Positions 6,355 through 8,822 of a stretch of DNA of 8,822 bases are shown piece by piece (position 1 is the stretch's first letter; each line of letters opens with the position of its first letter). The notes beneath the pieces are model-generated. The model worked only from the letters and a program-made list of their open reading frames with translations. It did not search any database and was not told the DNA's origin. The position numbers were made by a program, and so were the translations under genes. The stretch comes from Bergeyella porcorum (lineage in GTDB: Bacteria > Bacteroidota > Bacteroidia > Flavobacteriales > Weeksellaceae), in NCBI RefSeq assembly GCF_042427575.1, contig NZ_JBHMFD010000019.1, positions 1-8,822 on the forward strand, written 5' to 3'.

Positions 6355-6362
6355 CAAAAATA
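6355..6362 (-). promoter_or_regulatory. Putative -7 promoter element (TATTTTTG) for pcm
   Basis: On the minus strand TATTTTTG matches TAnnTTTG and ends 8 bp before the pcm ATG. The transcript would be leaderless or nearly so. No TTG -33 box is visible upstream. Confidence 0.45.
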
Positions 6363-6385
6363 TGGATTTTTATTGTAAAAAGAGA

Positions 6386-7207
6386 TTAATGTTTTCTGAT
6401 GATTTGCATTAGAGAGTCTTTGGGAATGATTTGAAAAAATCCAATAATAAATCCAATGGCAAAAGATATTATAAAGAGTAAAATAAACCCGATGATACCC
6501 CAAAAGATAGCATTGACAATCCCTGCAAATTTACCAAAATAAGGAGTGAAAAAGCGATGGGTTTTAGTATAGAAATGAAGCTTTTCGCTGATTTTGATGG
6601 TCGTTCTGTTATATTGGAAATCATCGGTTTCATCACCTAAACTGTCCACAATTTCTGAAATTTTCTGAATGTGTTTACCATAAAATTCTCTCAGCCATAT
6701 TTTACCTGTGATGTATAGAGTTATAATCACCACCATCATTAGAAATGATAGGAAAAACAAGAAAGCATCATTGGGAATTTTAGGTTGAAAATGAATTAGA
6801 TATATTACGAAAATAATGGGAATGAAGGTGATATAATAGGATTTATACAGTTCCGTATTCAATACCAGCTCATACCTTAGGTTTAATAAATGATGGTAAG
6901 TGCTTAGATTCTGGGTGCTGATTTTCTTGTACAGCACATAAAACTTGCCAAAATAATAAGCCGTAATGCCCAATGTGATACTTAAAATCAAAACATAAAT
7001 GCTGAACATGGTATCATTACTGTGTGGTAATAATAGAAAGATACACACAATGATAAAGGTAATGATGGAGCTCCAAAATTCCTTTTTCATATTAGATTTT
7101 ATTTTTTCTAGTGGGAGATGAATATCTTTCTGTTGTTCCAAAGAGATTTCAGGAGTTTCAGTTTCGGGTTCCTTGTCCCAAAGTTCTTTTATATTGTCAA
7201 GGTTCAT
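6386..7207 (-). CDS. Five-helix membrane protein, likely partner (anti-sigma-like) of the ECF sigma factor
   Basis: The 273-residue protein has a ~40-residue polar, acidic N-terminus beginning MNLDNIKELWDKEPE. Five hydrophobic segments follow (about 45-61, 67-90, 122-140, 147-170 and 228-258). A soluble loop (about 172-222) separates the fourth and fifth. N-termini of the form M-x-L-x-x-(I/L)-K-x-x-W are common in Bacteroidota proteins encoded directly after ECF sigma genes. It starts 24 bp after the sigma stop and is on the same strand, which supports co-transcription. I infer that it controls or senses for the sigma factor at the inner membrane. There is no zinc-binding ZAS motif (HxxxCxxC), no FecR domain and no catalytic motif. 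The biochemical function is unknown. Confidence 0.78.
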   Translation of the reverse strand: MNLDNIKELWDKEPETETPEISLEQQKDIHLPLEKIKSNMKKEFWSSIITFIIVCIFLLLPHSNDTMFSIYVLILSITLGITAYYFGKFYVLYKKISTQNLSTYHHLLNLRYELVLNTELYKSYYITFIPIIFVIYLIHFQPKIPNDAFLFFLSFLMMVVIITLYITGKIWLREFYGKHIQKISEIVDSLGDETDDFQYNRTTIKISEKLHFYTKTHRFFTPYFGKFAGIVNAIFWGIIGFILLFIISFAIGFIIGFFQIIPKDSLMQIIRKH

Positions 7208-7231
7208 ATCTAATTTTTTATTTAAAATCTG

Positions 7232-7741
7232 TTAATACTCTTTTTCTATTGCTTTTACCAGCTCCATTAGCCTATTTTTTGCTCTATTGAGTTTTACGCG
7301 AGTATTCCCTTCGGTAAGCCCCAATTGTACTGCCATTTCTTTTCCAGAATAATCTTCCAAATAATAAAATATCAACGCTTTATCAATGGGATTAAGCTGA
7401 TTGATGGCTTGGTACATTATTTTCAAACGATGCTCGTCATCGGAAACTTCATCGTTTTTAATTTTAAGATTTTCCAAAGTCTCATTTCGCTGTATCAGTT
7501 TCTCTTTTTTCTTCTCAGACCTTAGAAAGACAATGGCGGTATTGAGAGCCACACGATACATCCACGTAGAAAAAGCACTTTTTCCTTCAAAACTTGGATA
7601 CGCCTTCCAAAGTTGATAGGTGATTTCTTGGAACAGGTCATTTTGATCTTCTGCATCGGACATATACATCCTAGCAATTTTAAACAAGATCCCTTTGTGC
7701 TGTTCTATTCGTTCCAAAAATTCTTTTTCTAATGCCTGCAT
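7232..7741 (-). CDS. ECF-type RNA polymerase sigma factor
   Basis: The 169-residue protein has the two-domain layout of an extracytoplasmic-function sigma-70 factor. Sigma region 2 spans about residues 15-75, with DAEDQNDLFQEI (29-40), the core-binding DLxQE-type motif, then FSTWMYRVALNTA (57-69), the promoter-melting and -10 recognition helices. A lysine/glutamate-rich linker (75-105) follows. Sigma region 4 spans about 112-160, with QLNPIDKALIFYYLEDYSGKE and the helix-turn-helix AVQLGLTEGNTRVKLNRAKNRL, which reads the -35 element. No region 1.1 or 3 is present. It directs core RNA polymerase to a small regulon. The next gene on the same strand encodes a membrane protein 24 bp away, the usual arrangement for a sigma and its regulator. 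An ECF-like promoter candidate upstream would allow autoregulation. Confidence 0.93.
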   Translation of the reverse strand: MQALEKEFLERIEQHKGILFKIARMYMSDAEDQNDLFQEITYQLWKAYPSFEGKSAFSTWMYRVALNTAIVFLRSEKKKEKLIQRNETLENLKIKNDEVSDDEHRLKIMYQAINQLNPIDKALIFYYLEDYSGKEMAVQLGLTEGNTRVKLNRAKNRLMELVKAIEKEY

Positions 7742-7759
7742 CGTTAAGTGTCTATTCAG

Positions 7760-7788
7760 TTAGTATTACAAAATCTTATTTGTTACAA
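7760..7788 (-). promoter_or_regulatory. Candidate ECF-type autoregulatory promoter of the sigma operon
   Basis: On the minus strand, TTGTAACA (7781-7788) is followed after 16 bp by TACTAA (7760-7765), which lies 18 bp before the sigma start codon. TGTAAC-like -35 boxes upstream of ECF genes are something I recall from flavobacteria. No good TAnnTTTG primary promoter is found here. The assignment is inference. Confidence 0.35.
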
Positions 7789-7858
7789 TTTTTTTTACTT
7801 TATTTTTCATTGGCAAAGTAGCGTAAGGATTGGCTTTCTCTATTCCGAAAAAATCCCG

Positions 7859-7866
7859 TAATTTTG
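7859..7866 (+). promoter_or_regulatory. -7 promoter element (TAATTTTG) for lipA
   Basis: TAATTTTG matches TAnnTTTG and lies 18 bp before ATG 7885. The nearest TTG upstream (7830-7832) is about 26 bp away, slightly beyond the usual spacing. Confidence 0.55.
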
Positions 7867-7884
7867 TGAGATAATTTTTTGAGA

Positions 7885-8751
7885 ATGGAAAATCAAATTC
7901 AAGATACAACCACCCAAAAGCCCAAATGGATTAGGGTAAAACTTCCAACAGGAAAAAACTATCGCGAACTGAGAACTTTGGTGGATAAGTACAAACTGAA
8001 TACCATCTGCCAAAGTGGTAGTTGTCCCAATATGGGAGAATGCTGGGGCGAGGGTACGGCAACCTTTATGATATTGGGCAATATCTGCACCCGTAGCTGT
8101 GGATTTTGTGGCGTGAAAACAGGAAAACCTCTCGATGTTAATTGGGACGAACCAGAAAAAGTAGCCCGCTCTATCAAGTTGATGAAGATAAAACACGCGG
8201 TGCTCACTTCTGTGGATAGAGACGACTTGAAAGATATGGGCTCTATTCTTTGGGCAGAAACGGTGAATGCCGTACGCAGAATTTCTCCGGGGACTACAAT
8301 GGAAACACTAATACCAGATTTTCAAGGAATTTATAAACATCTGGATAGACTGGTGGAAGTGGCTCCCGAAGTGATTTCTCATAATATGGAAACGGTAAAA
8401 CGCCTAACGCGTGAAGTGCGTATCCAAGCAAAATATGAGCGTAGTCTAGATGTACTGAGATATCTGAAAGAGGCGGGGCAAAAACGCACCAAAACGGGAA
8501 TAATGCTCGGCTTAGGGGAGGAGAAAGATGAGGTGTTCCAAGCGATAGAAGATGTAAGAAATGCCAATGTAGATGTGATTACGCTGGGGCAGTATTTGCA
8601 ACCCACTAAAAAACATCTGCCTGTGAAAAAGTTCATTACGCCAGAGGAGTTTGAAGAGTATGGCGAATTTGCCAAGAGTCTAGGATTCCGTCACGTGGAA
8701 AGTTCACCATTAGTAAGAAGTTCTTATCACGCGGAGAAGCATATTCATTAA
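7885..8751 (+). CDS. lipA: Lipoyl synthase (radical SAM)
   Basis: ATG 7885 gives 288 residues, typical for LipA; a TTG two codons upstream is unnecessary. The auxiliary iron-sulphur cluster motif C-x4-C-x5-C is intact (C42, C47, C53 in CQSGSCPNMGEC). The radical SAM motif CxxxCxxC is at C68, C72, C75 (CTRSCGFC). The C-terminal RSSYHA (278-283) supplies the serine ligand of the auxiliary cluster. SVDRDDLKDMGS and LMLGLGE-type segments (here GIMLGLGEEKDE) are also family hallmarks. The enzyme inserts two sulphur atoms into protein-bound octanoyl groups of the E2 subunits of pyruvate and 2-oxoglutarate dehydrogenases and of the glycine cleavage H protein. It works after the LipB octanoyltransferase, which is not in the window. 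It is transcribed divergently from the ECF sigma gene with a 143-bp shared spacer. Confidence 0.97.
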   Translation: MENQIQDTTTQKPKWIRVKLPTGKNYRELRTLVDKYKLNTICQSGSCPNMGECWGEGTATFMILGNICTRSCGFCGVKTGKPLDVNWDEPEKVARSIKLMKIKHAVLTSVDRDDLKDMGSILWAETVNAVRRISPGTTMETLIPDFQGIYKHLDRLVEVAPEVISHNMETVKRLTREVRIQAKYERSLDVLRYLKEAGQKRTKTGIMLGLGEEKDEVFQAIEDVRNANVDVITLGQYLQPTKKHLPVKKFITPEEFEEYGEFAKSLGFRHVESSPLVRSSYHAEKHIH

Positions 8752-8784
8752 GACAAAATCAGCATCTTATATTATTTTTTTTAC

Positions 8785-8792
8785 TATATTTG
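8785..8792 (+). promoter_or_regulatory. Putative -7 promoter element (TATATTTG) for a gene beyond the window
   Basis: TATATTTG fits TAnnTTTG 33 bp after the lipA stop. It points out of the window, so the gene it would serve is not visible. No hairpin terminator is visible between lipA and this box. Confidence 0.4.
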
Positions 8793-8822
8793 GGTGATTA
8801 ATCTTTTAATATTTAAGCTTAT

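Overview
The window looks like a chromosomal segment from a low-GC member of the Bacteroidota, most likely a flavobacterium of the Chryseobacterium/Riemerella type. The evidence is AT-rich DNA, start codons without clear Shine-Dalgarno sequences, and several upstream boxes matching the Bacteroidota -7 element TAnnTTTG. The families present also fit: FISUMP-like secreted proteins, a short arginine-decarboxylase-like enzyme, and an ECF sigma gene followed by a membrane protein with a 'MNLDNIKELW' N-terminus. The genus is inference.

Region 1 (1-2217, +) is a surface or secreted module. A repeat-rich, phage-tail-fibre-like protein, cut by the window edge, contains a 309-bp (103-residue) near-identical tandem repeat. 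It is followed 16 bp later by a signal-peptide protein with features of the Fibrobacter-type FISUMP domain. Region 2 (2218-2451) is a non-coding spacer with a C5/G5 hairpin and a striking run of nine 7-bp units that drifts from acaatta to actgtca. The spacer ends in a TAnnTTTG promoter. Region 3 (2452-3119, +) is a small exported two-domain protein of unknown function, closed by a strong rho-independent terminator.

Region 4 (3165-4051, +) is a membrane-anchored GH25 muramidase. Region 5 (4138-5697, +) is a fold-type III PLP decarboxylase of the arginine/ornithine/DAP family with its own promoter and terminator. Region 6 (5696-7788, -) runs convergently. An ECF sigma factor is followed by a five-helix membrane protein, probably its regulatory partner, and then by protein-L-isoaspartate methyltransferase (pcm), which has its own promoter-like box. 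Region 7 (7859-8822, +) is lipA, lipoyl synthase, divergent from the sigma gene, followed by a promoter-like box for a gene beyond the window.

Polyamine synthesis, protein repair, lipoylation and wall turnover are ordinary housekeeping functions, mostly in separate transcription units. The accessory and less understood part is the first 3.1 kb (repeat fibre, FISUMP partner, heptamer array, unknown exported protein), plus the sigma/membrane-protein pair. I do not see a complete, clearly novel defence or mobile system.
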